Assembly: GCF_016907495.1 (NCBI RefSeq)
Contig: NZ_JAFBCC010000001.1
Span: forward strand, 2,232,001 to 2,296,000
Direction: 5' to 3'
From: Arthrobacter tumbae
GTDB lineage: Bacteria; Actinomycetota; Actinomycetes; Actinomycetales; Micrococcaceae
Length of the DNA: 64,000 nt
How positions within the stretch are numbered: position 1 is the first letter of the stretch; every line of letters starts with the position of its first letter. The position numbers and the translations under genes were made by a program. Under the pieces are notes generated by a model that saw only the letters and a list, made by a program, of their open reading frames with translations, had not been told where the DNA came from and made no database searches. This document shows, in pieces, positions 1 to 8,538 of the stretch.

Positions 1-418
1 CTGCGTGAACTACCGGGAGCAGGACTTCGTTGCGGAGGTGGGCGCAGCCACCGAGGGAAGGGGCGCGGACGTGATTCTCGACGTCGTGGGCGCCAAGTAC
101 CTCGGACGCAACGTTGAAGCCCTGGCGATGGGAGGCCGCCTCGTGGTCATCGGACTGCAGGGTGGAGTGAAGGCCGAGGTTAACCTCGGTTCCCTCATGG
201 GCAAGCGCGCGTCCGTCACCGGCACCACGCTGCGCTCGCGGCCTGTGGAGGAGAAGTCGGCCATTATGGCGGGGGTGCGTGAGCACGTCTGGCCGCTCAT
301 CTCCAACGGGTCCATTTCCGTGCCCGTTGACCGCACGTTCCCTCTTTCGGAAGTTGTGCAGGCGCATCAGTATTTCGACTCCGGGCAGCACACAGGAAAA
401 GTACTCCTGACGCTTTAG
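1..418 (+). CDS. NAD(P)H:quinone oxidoreductase / zinc-type dehydrogenase, C-terminal part
   Basis: The gene runs in from the left edge; the reading frame is open from base 2, so the GTG at 5 is an internal Val and not the start. About 138 residues remain. They hold the end of a medium-chain dehydrogenase Rossmann fold (GADVILDVVG, then GGRLVVIGLQGG) and the family's C-terminal end, where a Phe-Pro-Leu turn leads into helix AHQYFDSGQHTGKVLLTL. This pattern fits the PIG3/Qor-like quinone oxidoreductases, which reduce quinones with NADPH. The N-terminal catalytic domain lies outside the window, so substrate and zinc content cannot be judged. The PadR operator region begins only about 20 bases after its stop. 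Confidence 0.8.
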   Translation, partial: CVNYREQDFVAEVGAATEGRGADVILDVVGAKYLGRNVEALAMGGRLVVIGLQGGVKAEVNLGSLMGKRASVTGTTLRSRPVEEKSAIMAGVREHVWPLISNGSISVPVDRTFPLSEVVQAHQYFDSGQHTGKVLLTL

Positions 419-435
419 TGCCGGTTGTGGAAGCT

Positions 436-478
436 GCATACTCAGTATGCAATACTGATCCCGTTAGATACTGAGTAT
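436..478 (+). promoter_or_regulatory. paired palindromes, likely PadR operator
   Basis: Two near-identical palindromes flank a short spacer just before the PadR gene: GCATACTCAGTATGC at 436-450 and ATACTGAGTAT at 468-478. They share the ATACT..AGTAT half-sites, are centred about 30 bases (three helical turns) apart, and the second ends 14 bases before the GTG start. PadR-family dimers commonly bind such dyads and repress their own operon. Autoregulation is inference from position and symmetry. Confidence 0.6.
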
Positions 479-492
479 GCAAAGGGGGTCCC

Positions 493-1113
493 GTGTCCGT
501 ACGCCACAGCTTGCTGGCGCTCCTGCAGGAGCAGCCGCGGTACGGTTACCAGCTCCGCGCTGAGTTCGAGCAGCGAACGGGCTCAACCTGGCCGCTGAAC
601 ATCGGGCAGGTGTACACAACGCTGGACCGGCTCGAACGCGACGGCCTGGTGACCAACGACGGCGACGACGGCGACGGTCACGTGATCTATCGACTTACCG
701 ACAGCGGGGAGGATGAGGTGCGGAACTGGTTCGCGAAGCCGGTCGCCGCCACGAATCCGCCGCGTAACGAGCTGGCCATCAAACTGGCGCTCGCAGTGAC
801 CCTTCCTGGGGTCGATGTGCGGGCAGTCATCCAGGCGCAGCGATCCGCATCGATGCGGTCGCTGCAGGATTACACGAAGGTGCGCCGCACAACCGCAGCG
901 CACGATCGGCCGGAGGACACAGCCTGGCTGCTGGTGCTGGATTCCCTGATCTACAGCACCGAAGCCGAGGTCCGGTGGCTGGACCACTGCGAGTCCCGGA
1001 TGCTTCAACTCAGTAAGCACCATGCCGCCCGGTCCCGTACTCGGGATGTGGGGGAACCCGCGTCCGGGGCCGTGGCGGAGGACAAATCACACATCCATGG
1101 GGGAAGAAAATGA
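493..1113 (+). CDS. PadR-family transcriptional regulator
   Basis: A 206-residue protein starting at GTG 493. The N-terminal 90 residues form a PadR winged helix: the LLALLQEQPRYGYQL opening and the wing segment GQVYTTLDRLERDGLV are typical. The C-terminal half is helical and fits the dimerisation domain (Vir_C_2 type) of long PadR proteins. PadR proteins usually repress a neighbouring efflux or stress operon until a ligand is bound. Its stop overlaps the start of the ABC ATPase gene by four bases (ATGA), so it is translationally coupled to the exporter it probably controls. The two palindromes at 436-478 are the likely binding site. The ligand is unknown. Confidence 0.88.
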   Translation: MSVRHSLLALLQEQPRYGYQLRAEFEQRTGSTWPLNIGQVYTTLDRLERDGLVTNDGDDGDGHVIYRLTDSGEDEVRNWFAKPVAATNPPRNELAIKLALAVTLPGVDVRAVIQAQRSASMRSLQDYTKVRRTTAAHDRPEDTAWLLVLDSLIYSTEAEVRWLDHCESRMLQLSKHHAARSRTRDVGEPASGAVAEDKSHIHGGRK

Positions 1114-1832
1114 GCCAGGTTCTGCAACTTGCCGCGGTTGGGCGGACATACGGAGAGGGTGCCACGTCCGTCGCAGCCCTTCGAAACGTGAATCTCACCA
1201 TTAGCAAGGGCGAATTCGTGGCGGTAATGGGGCCGTCCGGCTCCGGCAAATCTTCACTGTTGGCGCTCGCCGGAGGACTGGACCGTCCGACGTCGGGCGA
1301 GATCTATGTTGAAGGCACGCCGCTGAGCGGTCTGACACTGAATGAGTTGGCGAGACTCCGGCGTCGTGCAGTGGGTTACGTCTTTCAGGATTTCAACCTG
1401 GTGCCCACGCTGACAGCCTTGGAAAATGTCTCCCTGCCGCGCGAGCTCGACGGCGTTCCCACCCGAAAGGCACGCAGGCAGGCCAAGGACGCCCTGCGCC
1501 TCGTGGGCATCGAGAATCTCGCCGACCGCTTCATGGATGAGATGTCCGGCGGCCAGCAGCAGCGTGTTGCGATCGCACGGGCAATCGTGGGGGACCGGCA
1601 CCTGATCCTCGCCGACGAACCAACCGGAGCGCTGGACTCTTCAACCGGGGACGAAATCATGGGCGTACTCCGGCACCGGGCTGATGAAGGTTCAGCCGTC
1701 ATGCTCGTCACACACGAAGCGCGGCACGCTGCATGGGCCGACCGCGTGATCTTCATCCGTGACGGGCGGATTGTCGACGAGTCGCAGGCGGCCAATGACC
1801 CGGCAGCCTTATTGGCGCAGAGCGGCCTCTAG
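1110..1832 (+). CDS. ABC transporter ATP-binding protein, MacB/LolD type
   Basis: This 240-residue ATPase has Walker A GPSGSGKSS near residue 44, the Q-loop region GYVFQDFNLVPTLTALENV, the signature MSGGQQQRVAIARAI, Walker B LILADEPTGALDS and the switch His in LVTHEARHA. The signature and the DEPTGALDS version of Walker B are typical of the MacB/LolD/FtsE branch, whose ATPases partner large FtsX-like permeases instead of classical six-helix importers. The start is the ATG at 1110, overlapping the PadR stop; the permease follows after two bases. The three genes form one operon, probably a PadR-controlled exporter or mechanotransmission system. Substrate unknown. Confidence 0.92.
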   Translation: MSQVLQLAAVGRTYGEGATSVAALRNVNLTISKGEFVAVMGPSGSGKSSLLALAGGLDRPTSGEIYVEGTPLSGLTLNELARLRRRAVGYVFQDFNLVPTLTALENVSLPRELDGVPTRKARRQAKDALRLVGIENLADRFMDEMSGGQQQRVAIARAIVGDRHLILADEPTGALDSSTGDEIMGVLRHRADEGSAVMLVTHEARHAAWADRVIFIRDGRIVDESQAANDPAALLAQSGL

Positions 1833-1834
1833 CC

Positions 1835-4576
1835 ATGGGTGTTGAAGTCGGCGCCTACAAGGGCGCCCGGAAGCAGGCGTTTCTCATGGCTCTACGGCTG
1901 GCCTGGCGGGATGCGAGGAAGCACAAGGGACGCAGTGCCCTGATCGTGGCGCTGATAGCTTTGCCGGTTGCAGGAATGACCATGGTTGCGCTGTTGATCA
2001 CTAGCTCGCAGATGACCGCACAGGAGCGGATTGACACCGAATTAGGAACGGCGCAGGCAGTGCTCATGCCGGGAGTTGGCGGTGGTTTCGTCCAGATGCC
2101 GACTGAGCCGCACTCGGGCGTGCAAGTGTCTGCACCAGACTCAAACTTCGTGGCGCGGACTCCCCTTGAAGCGGCGCCATCCGGCTACAAGAAAATAGTT
2201 GAGCAGACAGGTCAGCTGGAGCTCGCCAAGGGAAAAGTGCCGGTCTTCACGCAGATCCGCACCACAGAGCTGTTCGAGCCAGCCTTCTCATCACGCTTCG
2301 ATCTTGTGGAGGGCTCGCAGGAAGAGAAATCAGACGCGGTGTACCTCAGCACTGCGCTGTCCCTACGAATGGATTTGAGCGTAGGTGATGAGCTGAAGGT
2401 CGGTTCTGACTCCTACCCGATTGCTGGAATCATTCGAGAAAAGGGATGGGCCGCTATCGGGGAGATTGTTTATGCCCTGCCCGGACATCCGCTCTCGGAA
2501 GCATCTCAGGGAGCGCCGGCGGCGCACGTATACCTGCTGGGAGATAACCCGCTGACGTGGCCGGAAATCAAGGAACTCAACGCTGTCGGCGTTTCGGCGT
2601 TGTCCCGGGCAGTCTTACTTGATCCGCCGGACGCGTCAGAAGTCCCCAACTCTGCGATTGACTATCAGACGCAGAGTTTCCTGACGGGAATGGTGGCGAT
2701 CAGCGTTATTGGCTCACTGGTTCTCGCTGAAGTCGGTCTGCTCGCTGGTGCCGCGTTTGCAGTCGGCGCGAAAGGTCAGCGCAGGATGCTGGCGTTGCTC
2801 GCCGCTGCGGGTGGAGAGAAATCGACGATCCGTTTCATTGTCACTGCTTCCGGTGTCGTGCTGGGAGCAATTGGCGTAGTCGTCGGGGCGATTCTTGGAA
2901 TTGCTGCCGCTGCCGCGTGGGTCGTTTGGCACCTTTCAAACTACTCGCCGGCTTTCCCAGGGTTTCACCTGACCTGGTGGCCAATCGGTATCTTCGCCTG
3001 CCTCGGTTTCCTTGCATCCGTCATCGCCGCTTTGGTGCCCGGATCCGCGATCGCTCGTCAGAATGTATTCACTGCAGTGAAATCGGCGCACTCAGCCTCC
3101 AGGCCGGCCCGGCGTATTCCGCGTGCTGGCTTGGCTTGTCTGGGCGCTGCGATCGTTTTCGGCGGAACCGGTGTCTGGCTTGCGTTCGCAGCTGCTGACG
3201 GCGAAGAGGCTGCGTCGCGTGCGCTGTTCTTCGTTCCGCTCATGGCGCTGGGAACACTCTTCTTCATCTCGGGTTTGCTGGCGTGCACGGGAAGAATTGT
3301 GGATCTCATTGCTCGCGCAGCTTCCAGGGCCCCCACATCAGTGCGGATGGCTGCACGGGATGCTTCCCGCAACCGGAGCCGCGCTGTTCCGGCGGTTGCC
3401 GCTGTTCTCGCGGCGACCTCGGTTGCTGCGATCGTGATGGTCGGATCAGCAACAGCGGCCTATCAAGCCCAGTTTGGGCAATCCAATAATATTCGAGACC
3501 TCCAAGGATCCGTGAGGCTGGTGCACTACAACGAGGAGGACGGGTCACTCAGCTCGATTGACCCCACTCCTGCTGCCGTCGCGGTCGAGAAGGTGATGGG
3601 GAGCGTCGGTGAGGCGACCGTCGTGAGTGGAGTCGAGCATTCATGCCCGCTCGATGGAGAGTGCACTTATCGAAGGCTGGAGCTACCAGCCGCGAATACG
3701 TGTGCAGTACGGATCGCCGAAGAAACTGCAGATCCGGCTACGTGCCGCGATCCCTTCAATGGTGGCAACGCGGGCTTGCCCCAGTTTGTTGCCGATGATG
3801 TTGAGGCCGTCACAGCGATTTTCGGGCACGCCCCCTCGCAAGAGGTGGTCACTGCGCTGAAGTCCGGCAAGATGGTGGTTCTAAACCCAGCGTGGATCGA
3901 GGGCGGCCACGTAACCATCCTTGAAGAATGGTGGGATCCGGAGACTGGGAAGCCTGGTGAGACCGAACGAATCCGGGTGGAGGCAGTTGCTGCTACCGGA
4001 GCACCCAATCTCGGGTTGGAAGGGATCATCTCGCCTTCCACCGCCGAGGGTCTGGGGTTCGAGATCCAGGAGAGCTTCGTCGTTATGGACCTGCCGCGGC
4101 AGCCCACCAACGCCATCGCGGATGAAATCAACGCGGAGCTCATCGAAACCATGGGTTACCAATCAACATTCATGTTCCAGTTTCCAGGTCCACCTGTCGA
4201 GGAAATCCTGTGGGCTATTTGCGGCATTGCCGCTTTGGTGGCGCTGACCTCGGCTGCGATCACGGCCGGACTCGCGCTCGCCGACGGTCGCAGTGACCAC
4301 GTCACCCTCGCCGGAATCGGTGCCGCACCGGCGCTGCGCAAGCGGCTGGCGGCTGCACAGACAGCGCTCGGCGCGAGCCTTGGCGTCGTTCTTGGCATGG
4401 TGGGAGGTCTGGTTCCTGCCGCCGCTGTTTTAGCGGCGGTGCCGCAGTACCAGCTCATCATCCCCTGGCCCCAGCTTCTGGCGCTTGTGGTGCTTGTTCC
4501 GCTGATTGGAGCCGGTTCTGCCTGGCTTTTCACCCGCGCCAGGCTCCCCATGACACGCAGGGCGCTCCTTGAGTAG
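1835..4576 (+). CDS. FtsX-like ABC transporter permease
   Basis: A 913-residue membrane protein that partners the ATPase just upstream. A first membrane helix lies near residues 30-55, followed by a long extracytoplasmic domain (about 60-270). Three helices follow at about 285-410, a further pair at about 435-485, another helix near 520-550, a second extracytoplasmic domain to about 790, and a final group of three helices to the end. This duplicated FtsX layout is typical of actinobacterial exporters of this size. The ATG at 1835 gives an N-terminal leader; a second ATG at 1886 (MALRLAWRDARKHKG) is a plausible alternative start. No substrate can be read from the sequence. Confidence 0.88.
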   Translation: MGVEVGAYKGARKQAFLMALRLAWRDARKHKGRSALIVALIALPVAGMTMVALLITSSQMTAQERIDTELGTAQAVLMPGVGGGFVQMPTEPHSGVQVSAPDSNFVARTPLEAAPSGYKKIVEQTGQLELAKGKVPVFTQIRTTELFEPAFSSRFDLVEGSQEEKSDAVYLSTALSLRMDLSVGDELKVGSDSYPIAGIIREKGWAAIGEIVYALPGHPLSEASQGAPAAHVYLLGDNPLTWPEIKELNAVGVSALSRAVLLDPPDASEVPNSAIDYQTQSFLTGMVAISVIGSLVLAEVGLLAGAAFAVGAKGQRRMLALLAAAGGEKSTIRFIVTASGVVLGAIGVVVGAILGIAAAAAWVVWHLSNYSPAFPGFHLTWWPIGIFACLGFLASVIAALVPGSAIARQNVFTAVKSAHSASRPARRIPRAGLACLGAAIVFGGTGVWLAFAAADGEEAASRALFFVPLMALGTLFFISGLLACTGRIVDLIARAASRAPTSVRMAARDASRNRSRAVPAVAAVLAATSVAAIVMVGSATAAYQAQFGQSNNIRDLQGSVRLVHYNEEDGSLSSIDPTPAAVAVEKVMGSVGEATVVSGVEHSCPLDGECTYRRLELPAANTCAVRIAEETADPATCRDPFNGGNAGLPQFVADDVEAVTAIFGHAPSQEVVTALKSGKMVVLNPAWIEGGHVTILEEWWDPETGKPGETERIRVEAVAATGAPNLGLEGIISPSTAEGLGFEIQESFVVMDLPRQPTNAIADEINAELIETMGYQSTFMFQFPGPPVEEILWAICGIAALVALTSAAITAGLALADGRSDHVTLAGIGAAPALRKRLAAAQTALGASLGVVLGMVGGLVPAAAVLAAVPQYQLIIPWPQLLALVVLVPLIGAGSAWLFTRARLPMTRRALLE

Positions 4577-4670
4577 ATGCGCTGCTAGGCGCACCCGCGA
4601 CACTAAGGCTGCTTTGTGGATTCCGGGCGGTGTGACAAGCTAGCTTCCACCTGAATTCCAAGGAGGAACC

Positions 4671-4910
4671 ATGGCCAAGCACAGGGCAGACGGCGAGCCG
4701 GACGGCGCATCGCACGGCAAGGACGAGGAGTCCGGTCTGGAGCGTGCCGCCGAGAGCTGGACAGAAAACCTTGCCGACCAGGTGAATGACGGCGTGAAGA
4801 ACAATCCCCGCGACACCGCCAATGACGGGCCCGATCCCCGGACGGACACCCACTCCAGCCTCAGCGAGGGATCCAACTCCCGTGATGGCCGGGACGATCC
4901 CTCGCACTGA
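4671..4910 (+). CDS. small acidic hydrophilic protein, function unknown
   Basis: A 79-residue protein with a strong ribosome site (AAGGAGG seven bases before the ATG). It is very rich in Asp, Glu, Gly, Ser and Asn, has no hydrophobic segment, and is predicted to be largely disordered. The composition recalls small general-stress proteins, but no family is recognised. It stands alone after the ABC operon and before a second small acidic gene (5015-5269), which shares its character but not its sequence. The strong Shine-Dalgarno supports a real gene. Confidence 0.65.
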   Translation: MAKHRADGEPDGASHGKDEESGLERAAESWTENLADQVNDGVKNNPRDTANDGPDPRTDTHSSLSEGSNSRDGRDDPSH

Positions 4911-5014
4911 ACGCCGAAATTCAGCGCAGATAACGCGGGTCCGGCCGGCTCGGACCCGCCTTATGTGCGCAAAACCTCCTAGCGCCCGCGAACTGCGCGT
5001 GATTTGCTGGGGTG

Positions 5015-5269
5015 ATGACCGAGAACCTTCCAGAACACCTTCGTGAAGACATTGGCGCGCCCGGCCCCGGCGCCGAATCCGAGGACGAGCACTTGCGTGA
5101 AGACGTCAACGCTCCCTCGGAAGAAAATGACGGCGGCCCCGAGTTCTCCGAAGGCCACTTCACCTCCGGGCAGCTCAACGCCGGGCAGCGCGTTCCGGGC
5201 GTGAGTCCCGGGGGCGAGTACAAGGAGGGCCGTGAGGAAGAGCTCGCGCACAGGGACGAGACCGACTGA
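5015..5269 (+). CDS. small acidic protein with an internal repeat, function unknown
   Basis: An 84-residue hydrophilic protein with acidic bias. It holds two copies of a short motif, LPEHLREDIGAP near the start and DEHLREDVNAP about 20 residues on, so the N-terminal half looks like an internal duplication. The ATG at 5015 was preferred to the GTG one codon upstream; neither has a good ribosome site. The C-terminal half is Gly- and Glu-rich. It lies between another small acidic gene and bpa, on the same strand. No family is recognised. Confidence 0.6.
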   Translation: MTENLPEHLREDIGAPGPGAESEDEHLREDVNAPSEENDGGPEFSEGHFTSGQLNAGQRVPGVSPGGEYKEGREEELAHRDETD

Positions 5270-5307
5270 CACGCTTCCGGTTCCGCGCCACATGAGAGCA
5301 TAAACCT

Positions 5308-5946
5308 ATGACCCAACAGCAGCCCGAGAACCTCGACGGCACCCCCGCGCCCGCGGCGAAGGAGAGCCAGATCCTGTCAGGAGAGCTGGACGCGGGACGT
5401 GGCCTTCCGGAACAGAACGACGACGGCGGCTCCCGCAGTGATAAGGCGCAGGGCACCAAACTGACTGAGCTGGTGGACGAGCCCGCCAAGGTCATGCGCA
5501 TCGGCACCATGCTCAAGCAGTTACTTGAGGAGGTGCGCAGCGCTCCTCTCGATGATGCCGGGCGCAGCCGCCTCGCCGAGATTCATGAGCGTTCCATGCG
5601 TGAGCTTGAGGACGGACTTGCACCGGAACTGGTCGAGGAGCTGCACCGGATCAACTTGCCGTTCACGGATGACGTGGTTCCTACAGACGCTGAGCTCCGC
5701 GTTGCGCAGGCGCAGCTGGTGGGATGGCTCGAAGGTCTGTTCCACGGTATCCAGACCGCGCTTGCCGCTCAGCAGATGGCCAACCAGCAGCTGGCTGCGC
5801 AACTTCAGTTGAAGCAACTGCCACCCGGCACCGTTCTTGCTCCGGGGGTCGTGGTCGGCGACGACGGTGAACCGAAGCGCGCTCCCGGAGCCCGGCCCGG
5901 TCCCGCGCAGACACCGGACACCCACGGTCCGGGCCAGTACCTCTAA
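5308..5946 (+). CDS. bpa: bacterial proteasome activator Bpa
   Basis: A 212-residue protein of the DUF2587/Bpa family (Rv3780 of Mycobacterium tuberculosis). In that family a dodecameric ring docks on the 20S proteasome and admits unfolded substrates without ATP. A disordered N-terminus (about 1-50) precedes the conserved four-helix core, which begins PAKVMRIGTMLKQLLEEV, carries RINLPFTDD in the middle, and continues through a Gln/Ala-rich helix. The last residues are GPGQYL; the terminal GQYL with penultimate Tyr is the known proteasome-binding tail and is intact. This suggests the host has a 20S proteasome encoded elsewhere. An unknown helical gene starts six bases downstream and may be its partner. 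Confidence 0.9.
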   Translation: MTQQQPENLDGTPAPAAKESQILSGELDAGRGLPEQNDDGGSRSDKAQGTKLTELVDEPAKVMRIGTMLKQLLEEVRSAPLDDAGRSRLAEIHERSMRELEDGLAPELVEELHRINLPFTDDVVPTDAELRVAQAQLVGWLEGLFHGIQTALAAQQMANQQLAAQLQLKQLPPGTVLAPGVVVGDDGEPKRAPGARPGPAQTPDTHGPGQYL

Positions 5947-5952
5947 ACGCAG

Positions 5953-6408
5953 GTGGCACTTTTTGCGGCGGCCCGACAGGGCCGCAAGGATGACGCGGAG
6001 CTTGGCACAGGCGTGTGGCGCCGCGCTCACGACCGCTTCCGGCGCGGGCTCGACCGGTACCACCAGATCCTCGAGGGCGTGGAGGACGACGCCGTCTACA
6101 ACGAGCTGGCGGGCATCGCCAACCAGCTTGCCCAGTTGCTGCCGCGCGTGCGCGAGTGCTGCGCGACCGCTCAAGCCCAGCACCCCAGCGAGGGACTGGA
6201 CATCCCGGGAGCACTTCTCCAGGTGCATCGTGCACTGTCCCGCGCGGGCAACGCACTGGCAACCACAGCGGAGGCGGCCGCGATGGCGCGCCTGGACGGC
6301 GAGCGGTGGGGCATCGCATCTGCCGGACTGGAGAATGTCCGGCGCCGGGCGGAGGTAGTCGCCGAAGATGTCGTGGAAGCTGAGCGCTTGCTGGAAGCAC
6401 CCGCTTAA
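5953..6408 (+). CDS. helical protein of unknown function downstream of bpa
   Basis: A 151-residue, almost entirely helical protein starting at GTG 5953, six bases after the bpa stop, so probably cotranscribed. It is rich in Ala, Arg, Glu and Leu, has no signal peptide or membrane segment, and its heptad-like pattern suggests a helical bundle. No known domain is recognised. Tight linkage to the proteasome activator suggests a role near protein turnover, but that is association only. The ribosome site is poor, so translation may be coupled to bpa. Confidence 0.65.
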   Translation: MALFAAARQGRKDDAELGTGVWRRAHDRFRRGLDRYHQILEGVEDDAVYNELAGIANQLAQLLPRVRECCATAQAQHPSEGLDIPGALLQVHRALSRAGNALATTAEAAAMARLDGERWGIASAGLENVRRRAEVVAEDVVEAERLLEAPA

Positions 6409-6498
6409 AAGCCGGGTCAAGAGCGAAGTCTCGGAATACTCGCCGCCGGGCTGGGGTTGCCACAGTTCGACAGGAGCAACAGTCTTCGAAAGGGATAC

Positions 6499-7338
6499 AT
6501 GAGTACCTCACCAAACCTGACGTTCAACGACGGCCGAACCATTCCCCAGCTGGGTTACGGCGTGTGGCAGGTCGACGACGCAACGGCGGAGGACGTCGTC
6601 GGACGCGCTTTCAAGGCCGGCTACCGGCATATCGACACCGCGAAAATCTACGGCAATGAAGCGGGCGTGGGCCGCGCGATTGCAGCCTCCGGTCTCAGCC
6701 CCGAGGAACTGTTCATCACCACCAAGCTGTGGAACGCTGACCAGGGCTATGAGAGCACCCTCCAGGCGTTCGAGGAGTCCATGCAGCGGCTGGGCCTCGA
6801 AACACTCGACCTTTACCTGATCCACTGGCTCCAGCCGAAGCAGGGCAAGTATGTGGACACGTGGAAGGCGCTCGTTGAACTCCAGAAGCGCGGCCGCGTC
6901 CACTCCATCGGTGTCTCCAACTTCACGGTTGAAGCACTGCAGGAAATCATCGATGCCACCGGTGTGGTGCCTGCGATCAACCAGGTCGAGACGCACCCGT
7001 ACCTGAACCAGGCCGAGCTGCGCGCTTTCGAGGCGGACAAGGGAATCCTCCACGAGTCCTACTCTCCGCTCGGTTCCGGCAAGGGCCTGCTCGAGGACCC
7101 GGTGCTTGCAGACATCGCAGAGAAGCTGGGCGCCACTCCGGCGCAGGTTGTGCTTGCGTGGCACCTCGCGCTCGGGCTTGTTGTCATCCCGAAGTCGGTG
7201 ACCGAGTCCCGCATCATCGAGAACTGGGGGGCCCTTGAGGTCTCCCTGAGTGAAGAGGACATTGAGGCAATCAACGGCCTCGACAAGGGTGAGGCCGGCC
7301 GCATCGGCGCCAACCCGGCAACGGCTGACTTCCCCTGA
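6499..7338 (+). CDS. aldo/keto reductase
   Basis: A 279-residue AKR with all four catalytic residues in place: Asp and Tyr in HIDTAKIYGNEAGVG, Lys in ITTKLWN and His in DLYLIHWLQP. The C-terminal NADPH-binding segment VIPKSVTESRI is also typical. It resembles the 2,5-diketo-D-gluconate/methylglyoxal reductase branch of NADPH-dependent carbonyl reductases. The ATG at 6499 was chosen over one at 6457 because AAAGGGA lies a few bases before it and the family begins near this residue. It is monocistronic: a 90-base gap precedes it and two hairpins follow. Confidence 0.9.
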   Translation: MSTSPNLTFNDGRTIPQLGYGVWQVDDATAEDVVGRAFKAGYRHIDTAKIYGNEAGVGRAIAASGLSPEELFITTKLWNADQGYESTLQAFEESMQRLGLETLDLYLIHWLQPKQGKYVDTWKALVELQKRGRVHSIGVSNFTVEALQEIIDATGVVPAINQVETHPYLNQAELRAFEADKGILHESYSPLGSGKGLLEDPVLADIAEKLGATPAQVVLAWHLALGLVVIPKSVTESRIIENWGALEVSLSEEDIEAINGLDKGEAGRIGANPATADFP

Positions 7339-7399
7339 TCGATTGCCCCGACCGGCTCGGTTGACCCGATCAACCGAGCGGTAGGTCGTTCAGAACCCT

Positions 7400-7448
7400 G
7401 CAGGCACTGCATGCGCGCTTTCAACGCATGCGGTGCCTGCACCTTTTT
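7400..7448 (+). terminator. rho-independent terminator after the aldo/keto reductase
   Basis: A 16-base stem (7400-7415 with 7425-7440, one mismatch) has a nine-base loop and is followed by a run of T at 7443-7447. A second, shorter hairpin without a T-run lies just upstream (CTCGGTTGA at 7356-7364 with its complement at 7370-7378). Confidence 0.8.
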
Positions 7449-7466
7449 GTGGGAACAATAGTCCCC

Positions 7467-8528
7467 ATGGACAGCGACATCGTGAACCTTCTGACCGGGA
7501 CCTACGCGAGCGACGGCGCCGAGCCCGGCTCCGGCGAGGGCATCTGGCGTGTAAGCCTTGACCGGCGCAGCGGCGCCCTGAGCGGCGACCACCTCATTAC
7601 GACGACGACGGCGCCATCCTTCCTCGCACTCCACCCTTCCGGACACATGCTCTATGCAGTCCAGGAGACGGAGCAGGGGATGGTGAGCGCGTTCAGCGTG
7701 GACGGCGGGGACCTGTTACTTCGGGCCACCGTGCCGACGGGTGGTTCGTTCCCATGTCACCTCCTCGCCCTGGATGACGCACTGTGGGTCGCCAACTACG
7801 GTGACGGCGTGGTCAGCCGCCTGGACCTGAACGGCGACGGCGAGCCGGTGGGGACGCCGGCCGTGTACCCGAACGCCGGTTCAGGACCCAACGCCGAACG
7901 TCAGGAGGGGCCGCACGCCCACTTTGTGCATGATGCCGGCGACGGATCGGTCTGGGTGAGTGACCTCGGCACCGATGAGGTCCGCCGCTTCACCGCGTCC
8001 GGGCCCAGCGACCCCGCGTCGGTGCTGCCGCCGGCCACCGGGCCACGGCACCAGGCAGCGCTGCCGGGCGGCGCCGTCGTCGTTGTGGGTGAACTGGACT
8101 CCCGCCTGCACGTGCTGGCTCCTGACGGAAGCGGATCGATCCTCTCGAGCGTGCCTGCGCTCGCAACCCCGGTGCCGGCCGGGAAGCCGAGCCAGCCCTC
8201 TCACATCGATGTGGGAGTCTCCCCGGCCACGCGGAACCTGCTGTATGCCGCAACCCGCGGGCCTGATGTCCTTGCCGTGTTTGCGATTGAGGGCGGGCAT
8301 GCGCTCAGGCATCTGTCGGACACGCCGATTGGTGGCGCGTGGCCGCGGCACTTCGCGGTGGTACCCGCCAGCGATGATCGCGCGGATTTCATTGTCGTGG
8401 CGAACCAGTACTCGTCCACGCTGGATGTGTTGCGCGTGGACGGCGCCGGTCATGCTGAGCACGTGCGCTCCCTCGGGCTGCCGGTTCCCGCCTGTGTCAT
8501 TCCCTCCGCCGACACGACCCACGGCTGA
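7467..8528 (+). CDS. lactonase-family beta-propeller protein (6-phosphogluconolactonase-like)
   Basis: A 353-residue protein of the PF10282 lactonase fold, a seven-bladed propeller related to cycloisomerase-type 6-phosphogluconolactonase (Pgl of E. coli). Family signatures include LLTGTYASD near the start, the repeated 'FLALHPSGHMLYAVQET' blade pattern, EGPHAHFVHDA, and the C-terminal WPRHFAV. The ATG at 7467 was chosen because an upstream in-frame ATG lies inside the terminator stem. It is followed ten bases later by amylosucrase, so it may open a small sugar operon. It could hydrolyse 6-phosphogluconolactone or another sugar lactone; the fold alone does not decide. Confidence 0.8.
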   Translation: MDSDIVNLLTGTYASDGAEPGSGEGIWRVSLDRRSGALSGDHLITTTTAPSFLALHPSGHMLYAVQETEQGMVSAFSVDGGDLLLRATVPTGGSFPCHLLALDDALWVANYGDGVVSRLDLNGDGEPVGTPAVYPNAGSGPNAERQEGPHAHFVHDAGDGSVWVSDLGTDEVRRFTASGPSDPASVLPPATGPRHQAALPGGAVVVVGELDSRLHVLAPDGSGSILSSVPALATPVPAGKPSQPSHIDVGVSPATRNLLYAATRGPDVLAVFAIEGGHALRHLSDTPIGGAWPRHFAVVPASDDRADFIVVANQYSSTLDVLRVDGAGHAEHVRSLGLPVPACVIPSADTTHG

Positions 8529-8538
8529 CGGGGTGCAC

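Noticed and set aside
5521..6514. Minus-strand frames over bpa and its downstream gene
   Set aside because: They are antisense to Bpa, whose conserved core and GQYL end are clear.
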